In this document: piece after piece, positions 6,667-13,418 of the stretch
Position numbering within the stretch: the first letter of the stretch is position 1
Layout: each line of letters opens with the position of its first letter
From: JBJXFY01 sp046155815
Lineage (GTDB): Bacteria; Verrucomicrobiota; Verrucomicrobiia; Limisphaerales; CAIMTB01
Length of the DNA: 21,901 bases
Direction of reading: 5' to 3'
Assembly: GCA_046155815.1 (NCBI GenBank)
Contig: JBJXFY010000097.1
Span: 1 to 21,901, forward strand
Translations under genes and position numbers: made by a program
The notes under the pieces: model-generated
What the model was told of the DNA's origin: nothing
The model's database searches: none
Seen by the model: the letters and a program-made list of their open reading frames with translations, nothing else

Positions 6667-8585
6667 CGGCGGAGGGAAGATGACTGCGCCCACGGGATGG
6701 GGTCGCGCTCGAAGCCGGCCGGACCTTCCTGGCCGGGGTTCTGGTCGCGGTAGCCGAGCCGGTTGATCTGGCCGCCGACATCCTCGATCAGCCGCCCCCA
6801 CGTGTACTTGCGGCCGGCGCGGCGGCGCAGCGCGCGCACGAGGCTGAACGTGAATGCGCCGTGCGGCGTGGAGCCGTGCCGGTACTCGAAGGCCTTCTGC
6901 CCCTCCTGGCAGGCCTGCAGCATGATGGGCATGTACGCGCCCTGCGCCGGCCCGAGGCCGAACTCCGCCGGGCGGGCCCGCAGCGCGTTGGCGGCGGCAT
7001 CCACGTCGCGCATCCCGCGGCCGAGGCGGCGGAGGTGGAGTCCGGCGGCCGGGCGGGCCTTTGCGGCGGGCAGCCGGCCGCGGCGGGCGGGGGCGCGCTC
7101 CTCGTCGGCCGTTCGGGACTGCCACACCCCGGCCGCATCATCCCACCGGAGCAGGCGGTGGCGGAGGTCGTCCGGCGGGTTGATGCCGCGGACGCGCGGG
7201 CCGCCGTCGCGGGCGAGGCCGCCGCTGTGGCAGCAGTCGAAGATGGCGAGGAAGCTCGCCTCGGGCGGGAGCTGGCTGTAGCAGTCGTGGAACCAGTCGT
7301 CCGTCACGGCGCGTTCGAGCGTCCAGTCGAAGTCCCAGGGCACGAGGCACTCGTCCACGGCGTCCACGGTCTCGCCGAGGCCGTAGCTGGAAATCTGCGC
7401 GCCGTGGCCGCTGTAGTAGAGGACGCGGTCGAAGCCGTCCTGGCAGTCCTCGAGCAGCCATTGCAGCCGCTCGCGGATGGCGGCGGCGGTGGCGCGGTCG
7501 TTGAGGACGATGCGGATGTCCTCCGCGGCGAAGCCCTGCTCCTGGAGCAGTTCGCTCATGAGGTACACGTCGTTCACGCAGCCCTCGAGTTCCATCCGCG
7601 GGTCGGGATACTCGTTGATGCCAACGAGCAGCGCGCGGCGGGCGGGGCGCTGCCGGGTCTCGCCGATGGTGAAGGCGATGGCGTCGCCGAGACTGTTCAC
7701 GGCCGGGGTGGCGGGCAGGTCGCGGCGGCGGCGCGGCGACGCGGCGGCCGGGGCGGGCAGAAAGCGTGCGGCGGCCACGGACGGCGGCACGCTGCGCTCG
7801 CTGAGGAAGCTCCAGATCGCGCGGCGCACGGCGCCGTGACGGAGATACTCGACGGCGTCATGATCGAGGAAGCCGGGGAGGTTGAAGGCGGCGTCCACCT
7901 GGGTGAAGCGGGGCAGGGGGGTGCGGATGGGCGCGGTGAAGGCGTTGTCGTGAGGGTTGAAGAGGTGGAACCAGTGGCGGGTGGCCAGCTCCCGCACGCG
8001 CCCGCCGAACAGGTCGCGCACGAAGGGGTTGTTGATCTGCGAGCCGAGCGTGATGAGCACGCGCTCCGCGCCCAGCGCGGCGGTGGCGGGCCGGGCGAGC
8101 AGATCGTAGGCGACGAGCGAGCCGAGGCTGTGGGCGATGACGGCGGAGGGCCGGTGGCGCTGGATGTCGGCGGCGAGCTTCTTCCGGACGCGGGCGCGGA
8201 GCACTGGGTCGGCGGCCCACTGGGCGATCATGCCGGCGGTCCATTGCAGCGCCTCGTGGCCGGCCTCGAACCAATCGAAGATGCCGCGCGGCGCGCCGGG
8301 CACGGTGCGGGCGCCGGTGGGCGCCCCGCCGCGTTCAAGCGCGCTGCGCAGGCCGCTCTCGAGCAGGCGGCGGAAGGCGGTCTGCCACAGCGCGAGGTCC
8401 GCGGGACGCTCCGCGAAGAGCGCGTCGTACTCGAAGAAGACGACCTCGGGCGTGACCGGTTCGCCGGCGAGCACGAGGCCGGCGAGGCCGGTGGCGATGG
8501 CCTGCTGCCAGCCTTCACGGAAGGCCGGCGAAACCTCCTGGTGTCCGACGCCGTGGACGCAGAGCAGCTTGAGTGGAACGGGCAT
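6663..8585 (-). CDS. Alpha/beta hydrolase fused to caspase-like (C14) protease
   Basis: The 640-residue protein joins two enzyme domains. Residues 1-260 look like a lipase or PGAP1-like alpha/beta hydrolase: the opening LLCVHGVGHQE supplies the strand-HG element, AHSLGSLVAYDLL carries the nucleophile Ser153 in an (A/G)xSxG elbow, and DHDAVEYL offers His242 as catalytic histidine. A linker of about 80 residues rich in Ala, Pro and Arg follows. From about 340 a metacaspase-type domain begins with RRALLVGINEYPDPRMELEG. Its dyad is H394 in YYSGHGAQ and C452 in FDCCHSGG, and it ends with HGAFTFSLVRAL. Both active sites look intact. C14 proteases of this type usually cut after Arg or Lys. The start ATG 8585 places the hydrolase at the N-terminus as expected. 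The extra 27 codons upstream run through an intergenic repeat. The next gene overlaps by GTGA. Confidence 0.9.
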   Translation of the reverse strand: MPVPLKLLCVHGVGHQEVSPAFREGWQQAIATGLAGLVLAGEPVTPEVVFFEYDALFAERPADLALWQTAFRRLLESGLRSALERGGAPTGARTVPGAPRGIFDWFEAGHEALQWTAGMIAQWAADPVLRARVRKKLAADIQRHRPSAVIAHSLGSLVAYDLLARPATAALGAERVLITLGSQINNPFVRDLFGGRVRELATRHWFHLFNPHDNAFTAPIRTPLPRFTQVDAAFNLPGFLDHDAVEYLRHGAVRRAIWSFLSERSVPPSVAAARFLPAPAAASPRRRRDLPATPAVNSLGDAIAFTIGETRQRPARRALLVGINEYPDPRMELEGCVNDVYLMSELLQEQGFAAEDIRIVLNDRATAAAIRERLQWLLEDCQDGFDRVLYYSGHGAQISSYGLGETVDAVDECLVPWDFDWTLERAVTDDWFHDCYSQLPPEASFLAIFDCCHSGGLARDGGPRVRGINPPDDLRHRLLRWDDAAGVWQSRTADEERAPARRGRLPAAKARPAAGLHLRRLGRGMRDVDAAANALRARPAEFGLGPAQGAYMPIMLQACQEGQKAFEYRHGSTPHGAFTFSLVRALRRRAGRKYTWGRLIEDVGGQINRLGYRDQNPGQEGPAGFERDPIPWAQSSSLRR

Positions 8586-8610
8586 CGCGGGTGGTCGAAG
8601 GTCGGATTGA

Positions 8611-8731
8611 AAAGCTCCAAGTTCCAACTTCAGAGCTCCAAGCGAGCTCCAAAGCCCAACCTCCAAACGGGTATCCGGGCACAGGCTTGAAGCTTGGACA
8701 TTGGCATTGGGAGCTTGGAGCTTCCGAGCTT
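8611..8731. repeat. Intergenic repeat built of GCTCCAA/TTGGAGC half-sites
   Basis: The gap between the two caspase genes is filled with variants of one short word in both orientations. AAGCTCCAA at 8612-8620 is exactly complementary to TTGGAGCTT at 8715-8723. GAGCTCCAA occurs directly repeated at 8633-8641 and 8644-8652. GAAGCTTGGA lies at 8689-8698. The arms could fold into a long imperfect hairpin between the genes. It may act as an attenuator or RNA processing site, or simply be a dispersed intergenic repeat. Confidence 0.6.
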
Positions 8732-8733
8732 CG

Positions 8734-9561
8734 TCAGACCGTGAACGGCGTCTGCTTCTCGAAGGCCGGGTTGGCCTTGCCCACGACGTAGTAGTTCGGC
8801 GTCTGGCTGGCGGGCATCCGGGCGGCGATCTGGTCTCGGAAGGTCCGGTGGTCGCCCTTGAACTTGCCCTTGTTCCACACGCGCTTGAGGGTGCCGGTGA
8901 AGAGGCCGTTGCGGGGGCCGTCGAGCGAGAACTGGTTGTCCTGGCAGCCGGAGATGAGGAGGACGGAAGAACGGACGCGGGCGCGCTCGGCGGCGGGGTT
9001 GGCCTTCTGGATCGCGTCGTACTCGCGCTTGTGTTCCTTGTAGGTTACGCGGCCCACGCGGAGGGGCATCATGCGGACCTTGGGCGCGGGGCCGGCGCCG
9101 GGGCCGGCGGGCATCATCGGCGGGATGTCCTTCGCGACGGTGCCGCTGTGGCAGCTGTCCGAGAGGACGAGGATGCGGACGCCGGACTTGAAGCGGCCCC
9201 AGAGCGCCCAGAGCTCGTCGTCAATGAGCTGGCGGTCGAAGAGGCACCAGGTTTCGTCCTGGCGGTCGTTGTCCAGCTCGTCGCCGTTCACATCGGGCAC
9301 CTGGCCGCCGTGCCCGGAATAGGTGAGGAAGAAGAGGTCGCCCTTCTTCAGCTGCGCGGCGGCGGCGCGGATGCCGGCAATGACGTTGGTGGAGGAGCAG
9401 TCGGCGCGGAGAAGCTTGTGCGTCTGGAGGCCGCGGCCGGCGGCGAGGGCTTCCATGTCGTTTGCGTCGGCTTCGCAGGCGGCGAGTTCACCGTCCCAGC
9501 CGCCGTACTGGTCAGGGTCAACGTAGTTCAGGCCGAGGTGGAGGGAGATTCCCTGGGGCAT
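8734..9561 (-). CDS. Stand-alone caspase-like (C14) protease
   Basis: The 275-residue protein is a single caspase-type domain, first gene of the minus-strand cluster. It opens with ISLHLGLNYVDPDQYGGWDG, followed by the acidic helix region EADANDMEALA. His84 in YSGHGGQVPD and Cys137 in SDSCHSGT make the catalytic dyad, 53 residues apart as in other bacterial metacaspase-like proteins. DETWCLFDRQLIDDELW lies between them and probably contributes to the substrate pocket. The C-terminal part, with SGCQDNQFSLDGPRNGLFTG, is the small-subunit region. There is no signal peptide or prodomain with the start chosen at ATG 9561. The frame continues upstream for 54 codons, but these are low-complexity and were rejected. 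No clear Shine-Dalgarno sequence is seen. A gap of about 150 bases with repeats separates it from the hydrolase-caspase gene, so the two may or may not be on one transcript. Confidence 0.9.
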   Translation of the reverse strand: MPQGISLHLGLNYVDPDQYGGWDGELAACEADANDMEALAAGRGLQTHKLLRADCSSTNVIAGIRAAAAQLKKGDLFFLTYSGHGGQVPDVNGDELDNDRQDETWCLFDRQLIDDELWALWGRFKSGVRILVLSDSCHSGTVAKDIPPMMPAGPGAGPAPKVRMMPLRVGRVTYKEHKREYDAIQKANPAAERARVRSSVLLISGCQDNQFSLDGPRNGLFTGTLKRVWNKGKFKGDHRTFRDQIAARMPASQTPNYYVVGKANPAFEKQTPFTV

Positions 9562-9801
9562 GTGGATGAAGGATTGATGGTTTGCGGAGGCGCCGCGCTT
9601 ACCGGCGCGTCGGGCTGGGCGGTGGGGCCTCCATTTTGAACATCCCGGGCCGCCCGCGGTCTGACGGCGCATGCATCGGGATGCAGAAGCGATAGCGGGC
9701 GCCGGCCGGGCGCGGCAAGCCAAATGCCGCCGGGCTGCTTGCGGGCCGCATGGCCGGCCGGCAGCTTGGCGGCCACCGCAGATTCGTCCCGATCACGCTG
9801 C
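9562..9801. promoter_or_regulatory. Divergent intergenic region between caspase and exosortase genes
   Basis: These 240 bases separate two divergent genes, so promoters for both should lie here. I see no convincing -35/-10 pair. A short palindrome, TGCATC-GG-GATGCA at 9672-9685, sits near the middle and could be an operator, but this is weak evidence. The plus-strand frame is open from 9724, so the exosortase could start earlier than annotated. Confidence 0.35.
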
Positions 9802-11472
9802 ATGAACGCTGTACCGGAAGCCCTCCCCACGCCTGCGGCCCCATCCGCCGCCTCCGCTGATGTTGCCGCGGTGCGCTGGCCCTTGGTGCTGTCTCTGGCC
9901 GCCCTGTGGGCCTGGGCCATCGCGGGCTGCGCAGACGAATGGACGCACAACCCGATGTACTCTTACGGGTGGTTCGTGCCGTTCCTGATGATCTTCTTCG
10001 CGTGGCGGCGGATTGACGAGAAGCCCGGCGGCGTCGAGCCCTACGAGGCGGGCCGCCCGCCGGCCAACGCGCGGCTGCTCACGGTGGTGTTCGCCTTCGC
10101 GGCGGTGCTGGTGCTGCCGACGGAATGGTACCGGCAGGAGGTGCCCCATGACCGCTTCAACAACTGGGCCGTGGCGGTGGCGGCGGTGGGCTTCACGCTG
10201 CTCGCGGCCGGGTGGTTTGGCGGCCGGGCGCTGCGCTGGAGCATGCTGTTTCCGGTGATTTTCTTCCTCGCGGCGGTCCCCTGGCCGAAGCGCTGGGAAT
10301 CGCCCGTTACCGTCGGCCTGCAGGGCGTGGTCGCGACGGTCATCATCGACGTGCTGCACCTGCTCGGCGTCCACGCCGTGCCGCAGGGCAACACGATCTA
10401 CCTGCGCAACGGCCCGGTCGGCATTGCCGAGGCGTGCAGCGGCATCCGCTCCCTGCAGTCCAGTCTCATGATCAGCCTCGCCGTCGGGGAACTCTTCTTC
10501 CTCGGCTGGGTGCGGCGGCTGCTGCTGGTCGTGCTCGCCGCGTCGCTGGCGTTTGTCATGAACCTCGGACGCACGCTGACGCTCAGCCTGCTGGTCGAGT
10601 ACCAGGGCCACGAGGGCATGGAGAAATGGCATGACACGGTCGGCAACATCATCATGGTCGTTCTGCCGCTTCTCGTCTGGTGCCTCGGCTGGGTGCTGAG
10701 CCGCTGGGACGAGCCGGCCCCTGAGCGACGGGACCGTCCGGCCGCGGGCGGCATCATCCGGGACTTTTTCACCCACCTGCGCCGCGGACCGTGGGCCGCA
10801 CTCCCCAGCCTGGCGCCTGCGCTGGTGGTGGGCGCGGCGGGTTTCCTCACCTACCACGGCTGGCTCATGGCGCTCAACATCAAGGACCCGCCGCAGCGCG
10901 AGCCATTTTTCATCACCCGCGCGGGCCCGGAACACGGCGTCGGGGAGATGCCTGTGGACAAGGCCATCCTGGACGTGCTCAACCCCACCAGCGGCGGCTA
11001 CCTCCAGCACACGAACAGCGCCGCGCTCGGCGGCTCGGTCTTCTGCTACTACTTCTTCTGGAAACCCGATGCGGCCAACCAGTGGGCGACCGGCCACCGT
11101 CCCGACATCTGCATGCCCGCGGGCGGCTGGAAGGCGGAGGGCGAGCCTTTCCCCGTCGTGGTGGAGATTGACGGGCATCCGCTCACCTTCAACGCGTTCC
11201 ATTTCAGTGATGGCGACCGCCACGCGCTCCAGCTGTGGGGCCAGTGGCGCAACGGCGAGTCCATGCAGGTGGACTTCTTCGGGGGCAAGCTGAGCTGGGA
11301 TCTCTTCAAGGGCCGGAGCCGTTCGGCCGTCGAGACCGTGTCCTGCTTGGTGAATTTCAAGGAGGGTGAGCTGCCGCTCGACGTGGCGAAAAGGACCCTC
11401 CAGGCCGCGTTCGGCTACCGGAGGCCTGCACCGCCCGGCGAAACAAAGCTTGCGGACGGCCCCACCCCGTAG
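9802..11472 (+). CDS. Exosortase with C-terminal EpsI-like domain
   Basis: Exosortases are inner-membrane transpeptidase-like enzymes that process proteins carrying a C-terminal PEP-CTERM-like sorting tail. The 556-residue protein has about eight hydrophobic segments between residues 30 and 350. The catalytic triad is visible: Cys212 in EACSGIRSLQSS, Arg257 in MNLGRTLTL and His277 in KWHDTVGN. After the last membrane segment (LPSLAPALVVGAAGFLTYHG) comes a periplasmic domain of the EpsI type, with HRPDICMPAGGW from residue 432 and GHPLTFNAFHFSDGDRHAL. This tail is found in exosortase-associated EpsI proteins, so the two functions are fused here. I chose ATG 9802; an in-frame ATG at 9724 would add 26 residues of poor quality. 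The XrtX subtype cannot be assigned, and no sorting-signal substrate is present in the window. The next gene follows by 17 bases. Confidence 0.92.
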   Translation: MNAVPEALPTPAAPSAASADVAAVRWPLVLSLAALWAWAIAGCADEWTHNPMYSYGWFVPFLMIFFAWRRIDEKPGGVEPYEAGRPPANARLLTVVFAFAAVLVLPTEWYRQEVPHDRFNNWAVAVAAVGFTLLAAGWFGGRALRWSMLFPVIFFLAAVPWPKRWESPVTVGLQGVVATVIIDVLHLLGVHAVPQGNTIYLRNGPVGIAEACSGIRSLQSSLMISLAVGELFFLGWVRRLLLVVLAASLAFVMNLGRTLTLSLLVEYQGHEGMEKWHDTVGNIIMVVLPLLVWCLGWVLSRWDEPAPERRDRPAAGGIIRDFFTHLRRGPWAALPSLAPALVVGAAGFLTYHGWLMALNIKDPPQREPFFITRAGPEHGVGEMPVDKAILDVLNPTSGGYLQHTNSAALGGSVFCYYFFWKPDAANQWATGHRPDICMPAGGWKAEGEPFPVVVEIDGHPLTFNAFHFSDGDRHALQLWGQWRNGESMQVDFFGGKLSWDLFKGRSRSAVETVSCLVNFKEGELPLDVAKRTLQAAFGYRRPAPPGETKLADGPTP

Positions 11473-11489
11473 CGCACTTCCCAGGTCCC

Positions 11490-13274
11490 ATGCCCGACGA
11501 CACCTCCGCCCATTCCGCGGCCACCGCCTCACCGCCCCGCCCCCGACGCAACCTTTGGCTCTGGCTGCTCGTGGTGCTCGTCGTGCTCGTCGTCGCGGGC
11601 GTCGCCGGCGCGCGTCCCGCCTACCGCGTGTTCAAGAACTGGCGCGCCGAGCAGTTCGCCAACCAGGCGGAGGAGTTCGCCCGCCAGCAGAAGTGGCGGG
11701 AGGCCTATGACAAGGCCCAGGGCGCCGTGCAGCTCTCCCCCAACAACCCCCGCTGCCAGCGCCTCGTCGCCACCCTTCTCAATCAGTTCGGCAGCGAGGC
11801 CGCCATGTGGTACTGGGACCAGCTCCTCACCGGTCCGGACGCCCGCCTCGGCGACCGCGAGGAGGCCCTCCAGGCCGCCATCCGCATGGGCCGCGGCGAC
11901 CTCGCCGACCGCCACGCCTCCTTCCTCATCACCAACTCTGCCACCTCCACCCGCGGTCTTCTCCTCCTCTCCGAGCTCGCCCGCCTCCGCAACGACGCCA
12001 CCAACGCCATCCTCCTTGCCCGCGCCGCGCACCGTAAGGAGCCGGAAAACCCCACCAACATCGTCGCCTACGGCAGCATCCTGCTCTCCGCCTCCGATGC
12101 CAAGATGCGCATTGAGGGCAAGGAGCTCATCCGTACCCTGGCCGCCACCAACGGCCCCTTCCAGCTCCGCGCCATCCAGCTCCTCGCCGCACGTCCCGAC
12201 GCCAACCGGCTCGATCGGGAAGACTGCCTCAGGCTCCTTGACGGCCTCGCCGAGCGCGACTTTTCCACCGAGCTCCTGCGCCGTGACATCCAGGTGCAGC
12301 TGGACCCGCTGCGGAAACTCGAGATCGCCGAGGACACTGTCCAGCGGTACGGCCGCGGCAAGCCCGAGGAGGTCGCCGCCGTCGGCGCGTGGCTCGTCCG
12401 CCATGATTTGCCCGCGCGCGCCATCGAGCTCATCCAGCCTGAGGAGGCCTACCAGAGTGACGCGCTCTTCCGCGTCCGCTTCGAGGCGTTGATGGCTGCC
12501 GGTCAGGACGAGGACGCCTACCGGTTCCTCCTTGATCCCAAGGCCCGTGGGGAGGAGATGCCCTTGGAGTTGCTCCGCCTTCGGACCGCCGAAAAGCTCA
12601 AGCGTGAGCAAGACGTCCAGCAGCACTGGCAGCGGCTGCTCAAGATCGCCGGCAGCGACGCCCGCTCGCTCCGCATCCTCGCCGAGACGGCCGAACGTGG
12701 GAACAGCCTCGACACCGCCGTCAGCGCCTACCGCGCCCTGACCGGCATCCCGTACGAGGAGGAAAACGCCTGGCGCAACATCATCCGCCTCCTCGACGCC
12801 CAGGGCGACACTTGGAACGCCCGCGACGCCGCCCGTCGGCTGCTCCGCCTCAAGAAGGAGGACGAGGCCCTCGACATGCAGATCACCTATTACGACCTGC
12901 TCCTGGCCGAGGACGTCGAACGGAGCCTGCAGAAGGCGCAGGCGCTCGTGAAGCAGTCCCCCACCAATCTGCTCAACCGCGTCGTCCTCGCCCTTGGCGA
13001 GCTGCGCAACAACAACCCCGTCGGCGCCCGCGAGGCCATCTCCGGGGTCACCGTGGACTGGACTCGCATCCCGCCCGGCGCCCGCGCCGTGCTCGTCGCC
13101 ACCTTGGGTGCCAACCAGCAGAACGACGCCGCCGCCCGCCTTCTGGCCCGTCTCCCGCTTAAGATACTCAAGCCTGAGGAACGCGAGCTCATCCGCCCCT
13201 ACGTGGACCTTCCCATTCCGCCGGACAGCCGGCTGCTGGATGCAGCCGCCACCAACGCGCCCTCCGGCGGCTGA
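11490..13274 (+). CDS. Membrane-anchored TPR-like repeat protein
   Basis: The 594-residue protein has a short cytoplasmic N-terminus rich in Pro and Arg, one hydrophobic segment at about 22-40 (LWLWLLVVLVVLVVAGVAGA), and a long helical region. The repeats are degenerate tetratricopeptide-like units, for example around FARQQKWREAYDKAQGAVQL, where a short helix pair is followed by a PNNP turn, and later AVSAYRALTGIPYEEENAW. TPR proteins act as protein interaction scaffolds. This one would face the periplasm, anchored by its signal-anchor. It begins 17 bases after the exosortase stop on the same strand, so the two are probably one operon, and it may assist in handling sorted proteins or exopolysaccharide. 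That role is inferred from position only. The short N-terminus ahead of the membrane anchor supports the ATG at 11490. Confidence 0.85.
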   Translation: MPDDTSAHSAATASPPRPRRNLWLWLLVVLVVLVVAGVAGARPAYRVFKNWRAEQFANQAEEFARQQKWREAYDKAQGAVQLSPNNPRCQRLVATLLNQFGSEAAMWYWDQLLTGPDARLGDREEALQAAIRMGRGDLADRHASFLITNSATSTRGLLLLSELARLRNDATNAILLARAAHRKEPENPTNIVAYGSILLSASDAKMRIEGKELIRTLAATNGPFQLRAIQLLAARPDANRLDREDCLRLLDGLAERDFSTELLRRDIQVQLDPLRKLEIAEDTVQRYGRGKPEEVAAVGAWLVRHDLPARAIELIQPEEAYQSDALFRVRFEALMAAGQDEDAYRFLLDPKARGEEMPLELLRLRTAEKLKREQDVQQHWQRLLKIAGSDARSLRILAETAERGNSLDTAVSAYRALTGIPYEEENAWRNIIRLLDAQGDTWNARDAARRLLRLKKEDEALDMQITYYDLLLAEDVERSLQKAQALVKQSPTNLLNRVVLALGELRNNNPVGAREAISGVTVDWTRIPPGARAVLVATLGANQQNDAAARLLARLPLKILKPEERELIRPYVDLPIPPDSRLLDAAATNAPSGG

Positions 13275-13418
13275 ACTGCCGCCACCATGCCGCGCCGGGT
13301 TTTCACCTCCTCGTCCGGTGAGGGGGCTTGCCAAACCTCCCGGCGTCGCCCAAACCTCCCCCCGCGGTCGCCCGTTGGTCTCTCGCGTCAGGCTACGTCA
13401 CCGCGCCCCGTTCGCTCC

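Noticed and set aside
8586..8666. N-terminal extension of the hydrolase-caspase
   Set aside because: The 27 extra codons lie in the GCTCCAA repeat; the hydrolase domain starts properly at ATG 8585.
6861..8690. Plus-strand open frame of 609 codons opposite the hydrolase-caspase
   Set aside because: Gly/Ala/Glu/Val-rich shadow; the minus strand has intact caspase and hydrolase motifs.
9672..9685. Palindrome TGCATCGG..GATGCA as an operator
   Set aside because: A single short palindrome in GC-rich DNA with no regulator gene nearby; recorded only as a weak note in the intergenic entry.
9793..11532. Long minus-strand frame opposite the exosortase
   Set aside because: His/Arg/Glu-rich shadow; the exosortase catalytic residues are on the plus strand.
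11529..13334. Minus-strand frame of about 600 codons opposite the TPR-like gene
   Set aside because: Gly/Val/Leu/Glu-rich shadow with no domain; the plus strand has a clean membrane anchor and helical repeats.
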